From the NCBI GenBank assembly GCA_014529385.2, contig CM043949.1:112344477-112408476 (forward strand): DNA of 64,000 nucleotides. The letters are read 5' to 3'. Below are positions 23,231 through 35,329 of the stretch, piece after piece. This stretch comes from Adiantum capillus-veneris. Its lineage: Eukaryota > Streptophyta > Polypodiopsida > Polypodiales > Pteridaceae. Each line of letters begins with the position of its first letter. Position 1 is the stretch's first letter. The notes beneath the pieces were generated by a model. It was not told the origin of the DNA. It worked only from the letters and a program-made list of their open reading frames with translations, and searched no databases. The position numbers were made by a program, and so were the translations under genes.

Positions 23231-24226
23231 TTAAGTGATTCTTACCAAATTTTGATAGGTTTCAAGCTTAGCTTCTTCCATGTCTAGAGAAAGATAGTTT
23301 TTCCATTTGTTTTCCATGTTTTGCCTTGCTTTAAGGCCTCCTTGGTAGGCTTCCAAGGCTGCATTAATAGTCTCAAAATTTTTGTCAACCAAAATTGATC
23401 CTTCAGATTTCATGGTGGTTTTCTTGATTTCACTTCCATTTTCTTTAACCTTTTCTTGGAATAGCTTCTTTGCTTTCTCCTCGATTTCAACCTTTTGTTT
23501 TTGTTTTCTCATCTCATACCTTTTGTTTTTTCTTCGTTTGGTCTTTTGAGAGGAAATTTTTGTATTCTTCGAATCATCAGAGGAGTTATGTTTCTTTTTC
23601 TTAGCCTGGGCTCTAGTGATTACCTTGATTGAAACAATCGTTTCACTCTCATATGAACTACTAGGTATCACTTGGACTACGTTCACTATTGTTTTACCCT
23701 TGTTTAAAGGATTTTTTGGACAATCTTCCGGGAAGTGTCCTCCTTTTTTGCAACATTGTATGCAATAAACTTCAACTGGCTTGAGTTTCTTGTCAAGCTC
23801 TGGGCATTCATTTTTCCAATGATCATCTACACCACAGCTATGGAAGTTTCCAGTTCTTGGCTTAATCATGGGTCTTACCATAGGAGGTCTAACAGCTTGA
23901 TTAGCTACATAGTACATTGGTGCAAGCTCTGGTGGAGTATAAGTCACAGGTTCTTCCATTGGTGGTGGATGTGAATTATACCAATCTCCTTCTACCATTA
24001 TTGTAGATGGACTTGGCTCATCATAGGGTGTAGCAGGCACTAGTGCTTGTTCATCTATGACTCCCTCTTGATGCATGTACTTTATAGGCACTGCATTATG
24101 TCCCGGATATGGAGGTTGTTGACCCAACACGGGTTGAGGTCTTTCTATACCCATTGGTGGTCTTTGAGCTGGGGCCATATTAGGCTGATATATGTACATG
24201 GGTTGTCCTTGTGGAATCAAAGGCAC
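23231..24226 (-). pseudogene. Gypsy gag C-terminal region with CCHC-type knuckles
   Basis: A 331-codon frame. A Pro/Gln-rich start precedes two zinc-knuckle-like segments: HSCGVDDHWKNEC, where the first Cys is missing, and YCIQCCKKGGHFPEDC, with one extra residue compared with CX2CX4HX4C. A strongly basic nuclear-type region (AQAKKKKHNSSDDSK, KTKRRKNKRYEMRKQKQK) and a helical tail follow. This is the nucleocapsid part that binds element RNA. It is in the same frame as the upstream gag segment, although the join at 24.23-24.47 kb needs two compensating frame changes. Confidence 0.75.
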
Positions 24227-25309
24227 GTATTGAACATTCCCATCATACTTTGGTCGGTAATAGCATTGATTGGTCTCATGGTTGGTCCATTTACCCTTGA
24301 TTGCACACCATTTATGCGGCCTAATTGGTTATCCCTATTGAGGTATCCCTTGTCCTCTTCCTCTATAGGTGCTTTTTGCATGTTATTCATCATGTCATTC
24401 ATCCTTTTGAGCATGTCTTCTATGGCTGAAAGTGGTGCTGTAGAGCAGACATTCAACTTGAGCTGGTTTGGTGGATGTTGTTTTCTCGCTTTGGTTATCT
24501 TTAGGGACATCTTCTTCGTTGAAAATATCACAATTGCCTCCTAAATCAATAGCATCTGACACACGCTCTTCTATGGTTGTATGCTTCTTGCTATATAGTA
24601 TAGCATGAAGTTCTTTGTTTAGCAGTCCCTCTAGAAACAATGATACTAGCTGTTCCTCTGCAGGTATCTCTAGCTCTGGGCATCTTGCAATGTATTGCTT
24701 CATTTGAGTTGCACAATCCCTAACAGAATCACCTTGTTTCTGTTTAAAGCTGTAGATTTGAGACACCATATTGTGTTTGATCTCCGTTTTAGAACAAGCA
24801 GCTACAAATCCTTGAGCTAAGGTATTCAAGTCCATGATTGACCTTGGTGGAATATTTTGGAACCATGTCAATGCTTTTCCTTCTAATTCCATTCCAAACC
24901 CCTTGAATTGAGTATGAAAATCGAATATGCCTTCTGCTCTTAGCACTTGCTTAAAGCTTGCTAAGTGGTCATATGGATCCCCCGATCCATTGTATTTTCT
25001 GACCCATTTCTAAAAATCAGCTGGTCTGACACATCTATTTGGTTCAACTCCCGGTCTGCTGGCAGTTGGTCCTGTTCTAAGTCCTTCAAACCAGTCTTTT
25101 GGAAATAGTGACTCATGTAGCCCTAGACTGGCTTTAGTGTCACCCAGTTTTGTTCGTGATGAGGTGGTTTCTGGTTTCTTAACATTACTCTCAGAAGATC
25201 TCTCACAATGTTCATCTCTTGGAATGGTTTCTGGTCCTTGGCCCAATATCCAATCCCTTATGGAATACCCTTGATATTTGGTTTGTTCCACCTCCTCAGA
25301 AATCATCAT
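24227..25309 (-). pseudogene. Gypsy gag capsid region (Retrotrans_gag-like)
   Basis: One frame runs from 25309 to 24395 with a TAG at 25010-25012. The capsid signature is visible as YNGSGDPYDHLASFKQVL, then GMELEGKALTWFQNIPPRSI and QGFVAACSKTEIK. SLFLEGLLNKELHAILYSKK follows. This matches plant gypsy capsid domains that assemble the virus-like particle. After 24395 the sense frame shifts and shifts back before 24226. An alternative-frame segment there (DMLKRMNDMMNNMQKAPIEE) is still protein-like. Confidence 0.85.
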
Positions 25310-25359
25310 AACAAAGTTATTGTTATAACAATCCTAAACAGGTAGGTTGGTAGATTTGC

Positions 25360-26013
25360 TTATCCCTTATCTTTGATCTTGAAGATATAGATAATATTCA
25401 TGGATGTTAGTTGTCCTGATATGGCATGCGAAGTCCATAGAAGATCTTTGATGTTTCTATCCTCCCAACAATAGACTCCGATCCTAGGATTATCCGTACT
25501 ACGCCTTTTCAAAGGCTTCAAATCAACTTGATCGTATCCCTCGAATTCTAAAGTTGGTGGTCCTTATTTAGCTGCCATATATGGAATTATGGTGTTTACT
25601 TCTAACCTCCCTTTGTCTATCACATCAGGGTTTTCGACTTGTAAATACTGAGTTTCGTTTCTATCCATGTACATTTTTCCTTGTTTGTTTTCCTTGATCT
25701 CTTCTTTGAACTCAATACCATGGTCATCAATGCGAATAACATACTCTTCATTAGGATCCAAGTAAACCTGAGCTCCATGGCGATTAGTCTTATAAAAAGA
25801 GAGTATATGCTTGTAGCGCACTGTCGTTCCGGTTTTTGAGTGAGTCGAATAGAAAGAAATTTCAGATGTTGAATTTGAAAAAGTGTTTGAGACTTCTTCA
25901 AGGATAGTGTGCAAGGGGTTGCCTTGATTCACACTCTCTTCGATGGATACTCTACTAGAGGTTTCTCCAAATATACCTTGATTTCCTAGTACACGACTAG
26001 ATCTAAGGTTCAT
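25360..26013 (-). pseudogene. Extra ORF upstream of gag (Ogre-like ORF1 position)
   Basis: The frame starts at ATG 26013 (MNLRSSRVLGNQGIFGE) and runs about 217 codons to a TAA at 25360-25362, with one internal TAA at 25564-25566. It ends 50 bp before the gag start at 25309. The middle contains TVRYKHILSFYKTNRHGAQV and EYVIRIDDHGIEFKEEIKE; past the internal stop it reads TLEFEGYDQVDLKPLKRRS. I recognise no domain. An additional ORF between leader and gag is a known trait of Ogre/Tat gypsy elements; calling it equivalent is inference from position only. Confidence 0.55.
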
Positions 26014-26424
26014 AAAGACTTGTGACGCCCTGGATAGAGTACTTACCTTTGGATTGACTTGTTGTCAACTTTTTCCACTTGACTTGATTGCAACTTCTAT
26101 CAAGCTACCGATTCCTTGTCTGCAACCTGATTCCTATATCAATTTTGATCAAGTTAGCTATTCTTTCACAAAGACTGTGTAATTTATGCTAACTATTGTG
26201 ATTGGTCTATGTAGATCACTTCAAATCGAGCTTGGATTCAGCAATTGAGACTTTCAGATTCGACTTTGGCCAAAAAATCAAAGGACGAATCTGCAACCTG
26301 AAAACTGAGTGAACATGTATCAATTTGGATCCGATTGAACCCAAAATTTCTTGGTGGCCTTGTATTATGTTGGTCTAACATTGTACAGGTTCAAAAGTCA
26401 AAATTGGTGTCTCTGTGTAGCAGT

Positions 26425-27406
26425 AGTAAATAATCGTGATTATTTACTTTTCTCAATTTTTTGTACTTTTTTGGCTTGATTTGTCAAGGACAAGTTTCAC
26501 TAAGTTTGGACAAAATCTGTTCAAGTTTAGCAACTGTTTCATATCCACACACTCGGTTTTCAAGAATCTGGCTTAAGTCTCACTTTTGTGATTCAAATTT
26601 CACCAAAATTGATTTGTGTGGTCTACTTGATATGCCTGACCTTGTGGTATACTCAAATGTGCAAGATTATCAATTTTTGTAGCAGATGTAAATAATCATG
26701 ATTATTTACTCTAGCTAATTTTTTACAAGTTTTTGTCCCAACCTTGACACAGATCTGTTAAGAACTTCACCTTAAAGTCTCTAGCCAAGTTTCATCAAGT
26801 TTGGATAATTTTTTGTTCAAAGGGTCATCAGTTTTGTGTCCGCGGACTGTCTTTGCAAATTTGGTCACAATTTTCAATCCAAAGATCCAAATCTTACCAA
26901 ATTTGGTTTGTGGGCTTATTACAACATGGTAAAGCTAGTGGTATGCTAACTTGGTCCAAAAAGTTGAAAATGGGGCAAATGTAAATAATCGCGATTATTT
27001 ACTTCTGGCAACTTTTTGCATCTTTTTGGTCAACTGTATGTACACATGTCTATCACATCAATATATGAATCAAGTTTCATTGAGTTTGAACAAAATTTTT
27101 CCCAATTTACACTCAAGTTTCCAAAAGTCAATACATGCTTTAGTTTTTACCCAATTTTTGGTCAATTTGGTGATCCAAATTCTATGTGCCTTTACAAAAG
27201 TTGTTTGTACACATGCAATGAGTCATTGGTATCAACTTGGTTAATTTTGAGCTAAAAGTAAATAATCGTGATTATTTACTGTAGGCCCAAAATGAACACT
27301 TTTTTGCACTTTTTCAATGGACAGTCTTTTCATGAGCTATTTTAAGCCTATGAATCAAGTCAAAACTTAATTTGGCCTAAAATGTCAAGAAAAAATAAAT
27401 AATCTG
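26425..27406. repeat. Leader repeats with a near-perfect palindrome every 260-295 bp
   Basis: Four palindromes with core TAAATAATCNNGATTATTTA sit at 26425-26448, 26688-26709, 26981-27002 and 27257-27280. A degenerate half-site lies at about 27395-27406. Centre-to-centre spacing is about 262, 293 and 277 bp. Flanking sequence is also shared between units (TTTTTGCACTTTTTGG-like, and 'AAGTTTGGACAAAATCTG'-like strings), so these are diverged tandem units of the untranslated leader. The third copy is fully symmetric (TAAATAATCGCGATTATTTA). Confidence 0.85.
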
Positions 27407-27965
27407 AGTTTTTGCAAACTCTTGAAATTTTTACCTCGACTTTGAGCTTACCCATTGTTTCATACAACTTTAAAGCATACTTTCCAATCGGAGTGAGTGA
27501 TTGGCAGTCTTTCCATGCTATTTTTGGCCGTAGACGGGAAATTTTGCAACTTCAAATAACAAGTCACAATGATTCCTTCAGAGAGAGCAATTATTTTGAA
27601 ATCCACCTCTGATTCTACTTACCCTACTCCTAGGTTTTACTGCAATGGGGTTGTGGAAAATGTCCACAAACACTCGTTTTCTTGTTTTTTATGGTTATCT
27701 GAGCCTTGATCTTAACACTTGTCTTGTCCATCAATCATTCTCAAAATCCTAACCTAGTTCTACAATCCTAAAGGTACTCAGCAAGTACGATTACTTCCAA
27801 GCTACCTCTACACAGGAAAAGACGACAATCTTAAGCTATGTGGTTTCTAAAAAGAAAGTTTTTACTCTAGGAGATCGTAGAGGAAGTTGAAGGATAACTT
27901 CACAAGACGCTCATGTGTTTCCCTAGTTTAGGTCTCTTTGATCCCCGTACCAAATGTGGGACGGG
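27407..27965 (-). other. Leader and primer-site zone of the gypsy element
   Basis: Non-coding. On the minus strand the 5' LTR ends GTTAGACA and is followed by CCCGTCCCACATTTGGTACGG. A primer binding site should lie here, but I cannot assign the tRNA with confidence. Confidence 0.4.
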
Positions 27966-28864
27966 TGTCTAACCTCACTCCTATCTTATTGCAGATTTAG
28001 CGAGAACCACAATTAAATTGTCAATCTATGGGACGAAGCTAACTCGACTAGTGCATAGAGGCTATAAGAGGTTGTCAATCTCTCGGAAAACAACAAGAAA
28101 CTCGCATCTAACTCAAGCTACACTCAAGTGACTGAAATCACCAAAAGCCAATTACTCATAACAAATCACATTCGTTACAGCATTTAATGACATCGAAACG
28201 TAACGAAACTTCTAGGACAAGTTTGTAAGACCTAAGCACATATGCTTATGGTCTCAAACCCCACTTTAGGTCAAGTGCAAAAATCGCAATTATTAACAGT
28301 AGTGGATTTTTGACGTAGTCGTTTTTGACCTAGAATGCATCTAAATGCTTAGCAATGATGCCCCAATACCTGCCTATGTGTTTGATTTTGAAGTGTAAAT
28401 TCCTACTTATGATGAAATTAGGCCGCAGGTCAGCGATGCCAAAAGCTATGAAATACAGTGAAATGCTTACGTCAATGCGTAGAGTTCTTACCTACGGTTG
28501 CAATGCAACAGACGCGACTCCAATGTGACAACCAGGGAGGGAGTAGGAAGCACAAGAAGGAGAGAAGTGAGCACCGTTAGCTCATGCTATGTATTTCATT
28601 ATCCAAAACTTAAAATTAACTTACAAAAATTGGTTTTTATACCTTAGCCAAGGTTTTTGGTGGTCAAAACTAATAATCTAGGAGCTCTAACTAAAGATGG
28701 GTAATGACAAGTTGATACAATCTGGAAGCTTGTAGCTCCGACTCATCAATTACAAAGATTTATCCAAAAAATAGGAGTTAGAATATTCCTGATTTATCAA
28801 AATAATAAGTGTTTTTCCAATGAGAGCTCCAAAAAATGATATCCGAGTTAGCTTGCTGCTAACA
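27966..28864 (-). repeat. 5' LTR of the 11.1 kb gypsy element
   Basis: The partner of 17762-18661. Substitutions are visible throughout, for example GTAGCTCCGACTC here against GTAGCCCCAACTC on the left. Confidence 0.85.
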
Positions 28865-28952
28865 AAAGACCTAGCTAACTTTAGAGAAATCATGGGCCAG
28901 TGGAAGGAGAAATTAAGTCGGCTTTGTGAATCATGCAAATGATTTTCTGTGG
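28865..28952 (+). pseudogene. Resumed coiled-coil fragment right of the gypsy insertion
   Basis: It reads KDLANFREIMGQWKEKLSRL and ends shortly after. It appears to be the continuation of the fragment at 17601-17761, then is cut by the abrupt start of the duplicated block at 28953. Confidence 0.35.
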
Positions 28953-31338
28953 TAGAGGACTTCTTCGGAAGGTTGACCACTGAGATCATAGCATAAACCC
29001 TTATTGCCCTCGTGGAAAGACATCCATGTGGCTCCTGCTTGCTCTAGCTCAAGAAAGACTTCAATGCAGGTGAGCAGCATTTGGCAAATATCAGAAAGCA
29101 TCGCACATGATAGATCAGGAAGACTTTTGAAGAATGCCATGGCGCCCGTGAGGGTTTTCACCATGTATTCTTCTGTCGGAGATCCCTTTTTTGGAGCTGG
29201 AAATCTTGGATAATTTAGCCATGTCGGCCGCTTCTTTGTGACTGCCTCATGTGCTTTCCATGTCCTTACTCTTGGTACAGGACAAAAAGTTGGATAGTTT
29301 TGAAGTGCCACAGGTGCTCTTGTGAACAGAATCAGGTTTCTAGGATTCTTGTTTATCCAGCTCTTTCTCCACTTGGGGTGGACTTCATCTGCGCCTTCTA
29401 TTTGCATGTCTTTATAAAGTCTTTCCTTGACCTGGAGCAACTCTACCTTTATCAAGGGATATGGCATGGATTTTTGATGCCATTGTGCATTGATTTGATT
29501 GGGAGTGAGTTGAGTAACATTGACAGAGTAAAGAACTCTCAACTCCCAATCCATCGTCGCTTTCCACTGCTCATTTGTCTCTTGTGTAAGCTTTTCCTTA
29601 AGTGCATCTTCCTCATCTTTTGACAGCTGGAGCATTGGCAATGTATCAGCTTCTGTTAATGGTACTTGGAAATCTTCTTTGCCACTTAGCCCTTCTATTA
29701 GCTCTATTTCCATCTCAGCGAAAGAGACTGAGGGAATATCAATGTGTGGTTGCTCTGACGTGCCTGCTTCTTCCTGCATCGATTTTTGTCCATCTCTTTG
29801 CAGTTGGTTGACTCTCTTTAGCTCGGCTATTTCTTTGAGCAGATCTTCTTCCCATTGTACCCGCATTAATGCCAGGTCTCTACGTTGTGACTGCTCTAGT
29901 TTTAGCTCTAGCTCAAAATCTTTGTTCTTTTTCTCTAGTGCTTTGTACACTTCATATGTTCCTTTGATCGAGGCAACTGCGGGATTTTCTTGTATCTGTT
30001 GCAAAAAGGTTGCTTGATCGTTGATCCTCTGCTTTGAATATTACAATGAGGTGTTCGCAACATCTAGCGGTACTTGAATCTTTTGAACTAACAGAGTTGT
30101 AGTCAAGAGTTCGTTACTAACCTCCGTCAGTTGTTTGTCTTTGGTTTTGCAAGCATCTGTCAACTTCATGAGAAGTTCACCTAATTCTTCCATTTCCTTT
30201 TTTTGTTCCTCTCTTGCTAGCTGGTGTTGTTTAGCTTTAGCTTTCAATTCCTGGACTTGTTTTTGCAGATTAGTGATGACATTCAATCTGTCTTCTAAAT
30301 CTCCTTGGAGAGCGTCAATCACCATCTCTAGTTCTTTAGCCTTTGTGTTGCAGCTAAGTGCTGTTGATTGCAGTTGTTTTGTCATATCTTGTATTTTCTT
30401 TGAATATTCATTAACTTGCAGAATCACCTCATCATCGGTCTTCCAGTCTTCACTTCTTGATAGCTGCCTCAATGTTTTGGCAGTCTCTTGTGGTTCTCTT
30501 GGTGGGGTTGTGGCAGATGTTTGTTCCTCCCTTTGAGGCTGTGCTTGGACCTCTTTTGCTTTGTCATCTTGAGGCTTCGTGCATGCCTCGGGCATTTCTT
30601 GCTCAGTGGTGGTAGAAGGGGTTTCTTCTATTTTCTATTCTTTTGTTTGCTCAAACTTTGTTGTCTCCTCTGGTGCAGGACTTTCTATCCTTTCCGACTC
30701 TGATTCTTTTGCTTTAACTTGGTCAGAAGGATTTGCTGCGTGTTGTGAAGATTCTATGCCTCTTTCTGTTCAGGCTCTTGTTCTTTAATGGGCTCTCCCT
30801 GCGTGGTTTTATCTGTTGGCGAAGGTGGTGGGCTTGGCATGGGGTGGTCATGTTGTTTTGTAAATGGTGAGGGTTGTCTCGGGGACATCCCACCTTCTTC
30901 GTGCTGGGCTTCACCTTGGTGTGTTGCTTCAACTTGTCCTTGCTGCTCTACCGCCTCTTTAGCTTTCCGTTCTGCTTCTTGGGATTCTTTCAGCTTTAAT
31001 GTCTCTACCTCCATACATTCTTTCCAATAGATCCTTTGGATCTTCTGCTTCTCTTTGTTGGAATTAGGGTTGCAGAGAAACGCACACAACTTGGAGAAGA
31101 CGAAGGAAGCTCAAGGCACACAATAGAGAGTGTATTACTTAGTGTGCAATGGAAAGATTGATAGCCCTAGAGTGATGGGCGTATATACAATGCTCGGGGG
31201 GCGAAAACCTCCTAAAGAGGGAAAAAATGCCCCGGCGGTCCTAGTGTGTTCACGCACATCACTACCACATGTATATGGTAACAAATCCCCCTTGGAGTGA
31301 TGCGCTGAACGAGAGCTGGCACATGAGTAAAGGGAAAT
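28953..31338. repeat. Right copy of the 2,386 bp near-identical duplication
   Basis: It contains the coiled-coil ORF (minus strand, same TAA between its two parts), lacking the last 30 or so codons, and the Copia 3' LTR at 31056-31283. The ORF here ends in the unrelated sequence HRKSFA. At 31339 the sequence changes to unrelated DNA instead of the Copia RNase H. Confidence 0.93.
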
Positions 31339-34300
31339 CCAAAAACAAAATTGCCCAACATGGCTAGCCATGAGCCATGGTTCAAAGAAATGCTTGAAAT
31401 TCAGTTTGAGGCTAAACCTAAACAAATCTATCTGATGGATGACAACTGCCTCCATCTACCACAAAATGGCAAGAGCTAGATTAGCAAAGGATAAGAAGAC
31501 AATATATGTCCCACATATGAAGAAGCGTCATCAGCTTACCCCCAATGAAGAAGAGATGATGCTTTTTTTTGGAAGGAGAAACTTTAGCAAGAGGCCATTT
31601 ACAAATTAATTATGAAGAACCATGCAACCACCAAAAGTCCTTAGAACCAGATGGTGACTAGATAATCTAGAACCAATCAACAAACTTGTGGACCCACTTT
31701 GTTCACTCAAATGCCACTTGGTGCAGTTCAAAATCCTAAAGTGAAGAAGGCACTAGATAAGAGAAAGGGCAAAAGGAAAGATAATGTCTTTGTCATCTGA
31801 AATTTTGGATATGCCAAAATTCAAGAAAGGGGAGGAAGAATGTATATGGTGGGAACACTCTTTTGTCAACCTCAAGGGTGTGTGTCTTGATATCACTTTT
31901 CTTAGGGATGACTCCTAGAAACTATCCCATATTGAGGTGTTCTAGAAAACTCCATATGAAGGTGGTGGTGGTCCTATATTATACTCTAGTGAAATGGTCA
32001 CAGACCCAATGGCAACACCTTAAACAGGACTTGCTAATCTCATTTTGGGACCTCTTGAACACTTCTTAGACTCTTAACCTCTTAGATCTCTTAGACCTTA
32101 TGATCCTATTAGAGAATCTCTTAGACCTTATGATCCTATTAGAGACAGGAACACTTATAAGAGGTTATTATCAACCATTTGTATCAATTGTATTTCCTTG
32201 AGCTAGAATTTGATTCCAAAGTAACATTTCTAGATTCTTTTACCAATGTATCATTGATTCTTGAATTTGAACCTAAAGTACTTTTCTTCGGTTGTAATAT
32301 GAATCCCATTTTGACCTATGTCTCATTTAGTGCCTCTGTAATTTGAAATTTTTTGTTCATTTTGTTCATTCCAGTTATTATCATATTCTAATGGCAAACT
32401 TATTTGATTCTACCTTGTTTGATTTTGTGCCATCTGGTCATCTAACATCTCAAGTTTTGAACCATCAATCAAACTTGACCATCTCATTTGATACTCGAAT
32501 TTCCTACCTAGTAGCTCTAAATCTGACTATGGAAAGGATACCAAGCTCCAGCTCTTTCCAAGGATAGAGCTTGAATGAATATGAAGCAATATTGCACAAT
32601 AATCACTGCATCACAAAGATGAGCAAGAGAGGGAGACAAGTACGGCTAGCCAATAAGATAACAGAGTCTTCATCGTATGCCAATATCCAAGGAAGACAAA
32701 GGACTCTAGCATGACCTCTATGGACAATGGAATACGATTGAATCAGTGTATGCATATAAAGCAATGTTTAAACTCTTGAAAGAAACATAAGTTTCTTTTC
32801 AAGAATTAAAGCCACAAATTTGCGAAATGCAAGAATATATTATGAGAAATACAAACAATATCAAGTGATAGGGAACCTGCTGAGGCTAGAGTTGATTATA
32901 AGTATAACATGGGAGCATTTACATAGCATTGAGTAAGATACAACCACCATTTTACTATCATCTTTTGTATAGAGTGTTTCTTTACAAAAAAGGAGGAAGT
33001 CCATCCAATAAGGGCTTCTATCCACCCTGACACCTGCCACTATCTTTTGTATACTGGTATCCACCTTATCAACATGGATTGTATCATATGGGAGAAGCGG
33101 GTCTTCAACTTCATCCAAGAGCTCTTGTTGCCTTTATATATGGGTATGAGAGTGTTGGTTATTAGGGTGAAATGGAGACTAATCTCTATTATCTATTTTC
33201 AATTCTTGATTAATGTTCAATTAGCTAATGTGGGCATGTTCTTGAGTTTATCTCTTGTGCCACTATCGTATTAGATAATTAAGGCTTAATTAATGTTGGA
33301 ATTTTTCATTTTCATCTCTAATAAGATCCCTAATTGAGTGTAGTTTTTCACTTGGTGTTTCAATCAATTACCCTCAACTAGATTGATTAGAACTTTTCTC
33401 TCCCTTCATTTTTAATCAATCAATTCAAATATTTGTCATTTTAGTGTGCATGATTTTGATTTTGATGCATTGATAGTGTGTGTTGAAACCTTCTTTAAAA
33501 TATTTTTTGACAAACTCTCAAGCATTTCAATCAGAGATCAAAAACACCTTGTTGGTCATTGCCCAATTTTTTTAATTAGGTGTGTATATGTTTTTTGTGT
33601 GCATCAGCTCATCTTGAGAGATATTAAAAAATCTAGAGCTACAAAATTGAGTATGTGTGTGTGTGTGTGTGTGGTGTTTGGCACCTACTATTGTGTGTAT
33701 ATGTTTGGCACCTACTACTATGTGGTGTTTGGAACCTACTGCTATGTGTATATGTTTTTTTGGTGGAAGCCACCAAATAGATTTCCTTTCCTTGGAATTA
33801 CCCAACCATGAGCAAAGGATCCTATGCTTCAACTACCTAAGATGTGTGAGTGCTTGAGCTAAGTTGTCAAAAAAATTGTGGTGCAGCTAGGAAAGCACTT
33901 GGCCTCTAGCAGGGAGAGTTTTCACCTTGATTGTTGAAAAAATCAATTATTTATAAGATAAAACAAAGAACAAAAACTTCAGTTCATACATGGAAGCTCC
34001 GCTCATTCACAAGGCCAAGAACAACTTAAACCCCTTTTGTTGTGATGATTTCATGTAGCCTAAACCCCAATTTCACAAATACAATGCATATTTTCCTATA
34101 GTAAATCCTATATTCCTCGTTCAATTTTTTATCAAGTCCATTTCATGGAGGCTTGGGAAATTCCATAGACAATCCCACACACCTTTTTTAACAGCATGGG
34201 ACTGCACTAGCACACCGTAGGAGAACCCTTTATATCTCTTCTCCAAGAGGCTTAAAGTGCTGATAATTTTTCCTATAAGCATCCCCTAGCTTGAGAAACC

Positions 34301-35329
34301 ATGCACATCATCTTTGATGTGGCATTTTGACTCAATTTTTTTCTACTTTTAGGTTATATTTATCATTTTATGGTCATTTTTAGCCCAAAAATGCCAATTT
34401 TTTCCCATAAAATGTCCAAACGAGCTAGAAAAAATTCCCAATTCATTTTAAAAATCCCTTGGGATCAAATTAAGTTTTTATCTTTCATGTTCCACTTTTC
34501 CAGCACTTTGGATACATATTTTACGATTACGTATGAAACCTTTTTTTTTTGGACGAGATCGTCTGCATTGGACTTTTTGGGCAAAACGAGTGTGCCATCT
34601 TCATGCACTTGACATATGTGTACTTCCAACATAATCTAGAAATTTTTAATTGTGAGAAAACATGCCATAGTGCCACATCCATGGCTTTGCTCCCTGATAA
34701 GGTATATACACAACTGCAGTTGTGGCAACTGCTTTCACACATATGACACTACGTATGGCACATTCCCAAGTTTGATCCATACTCCATAAAGTGAAATCAA
34801 TTTTCTCATTCTAACTTAATATAAAACATAAAAGTTTGGATCCAATTTTTGGCCAGCAATATAATCCTTTGTAATCCATTCGGTAAATGTACATTCTAAG
34901 GTAGTACTACGATACTAGGAAAATAGAATTTCAATCAAGTAAAACTAAATAAGACATCTCAAGCATTTGAAAGCAGCATGAAAACTGTTGCATTTATACC
35001 TTTGTAAGTGTGCATTTATCGGGTCGTTCCCACCTTTCTTCATTTTAGAATTTTTTTAGTTTCTTTTTTCTTTAGTAATATGAAAGATATCTAGTTATTT
35101 TTCAAGCAATCACATGAACTTCTCTAAGCATATCCCTATCCTCGTCCCACGACTCGGGTATCTTGTCTCCTTCGCCACATGTGGAGGTGCTGCCTTTACA
35201 CAGTTTTCAATTCTTATTTTTTCTGTATCTTGTTTGGAAAAGTCTTAAAAAGAAATAATTTACTCTATGTTCCTTTTATATAAATAATTTGAGAATTAGA
35301 GAAATTGTTTGGCTGATGAGGACAATTGC
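31339..35329. other. Long stretch with no recognisable gene
   Basis: Starts with about 120 bp readable on the + strand (HEPWFKEMLEIQFEAKPKQI), possibly decayed retroelement coding. Two copies of CTCTTAGACCTTATGATCCT occur in tandem near 32086-32148. A GT run lies at 33653-33673, with TTTGGCACCTACTA-like direct repeats after it to about 33760. The remainder is AT-rich without domain signals. Confidence 0.4.

Larger units (their letters stand above)
17762..28864 (-). mobile_element. Ty3/gypsy (Tat/Ogre-like) element with embedded Copia fragment, 11.1 kb
   Basis: LTRs of about 900 bp lie at 17762-18661 (3') and 27966-28864 (5'). On the minus strand both start TGTTAGCAGCAAGC and end GTTAGACA. 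A purine tract GAGGAGGGGGGGAA precedes the 3' LTR. From 5' to 3' on the minus strand I see a leader with palindromic repeats (26.4-27.4 kb), an extra ORF (26013-25360), gag with CCHC knuckles (25309-23231), and a retropepsin (about 22523-22149). An in-frame Copia RNase H piece with its own 3' LTR follows, then a long coiled-coil ORF (21063-18899). Reverse transcriptase and integrase of gypsy type are absent. The extra ORF before gag and the ORF after pol resemble the Tat/Ogre group. The two LTRs differ at many positions, so the insertion is old. Confidence 0.8.

Noticed and set aside
33446-33857. Cys/Val-rich and His/Thr-rich frames
   Set aside because: Produced by a GT run and neighbouring direct repeats; no domain.
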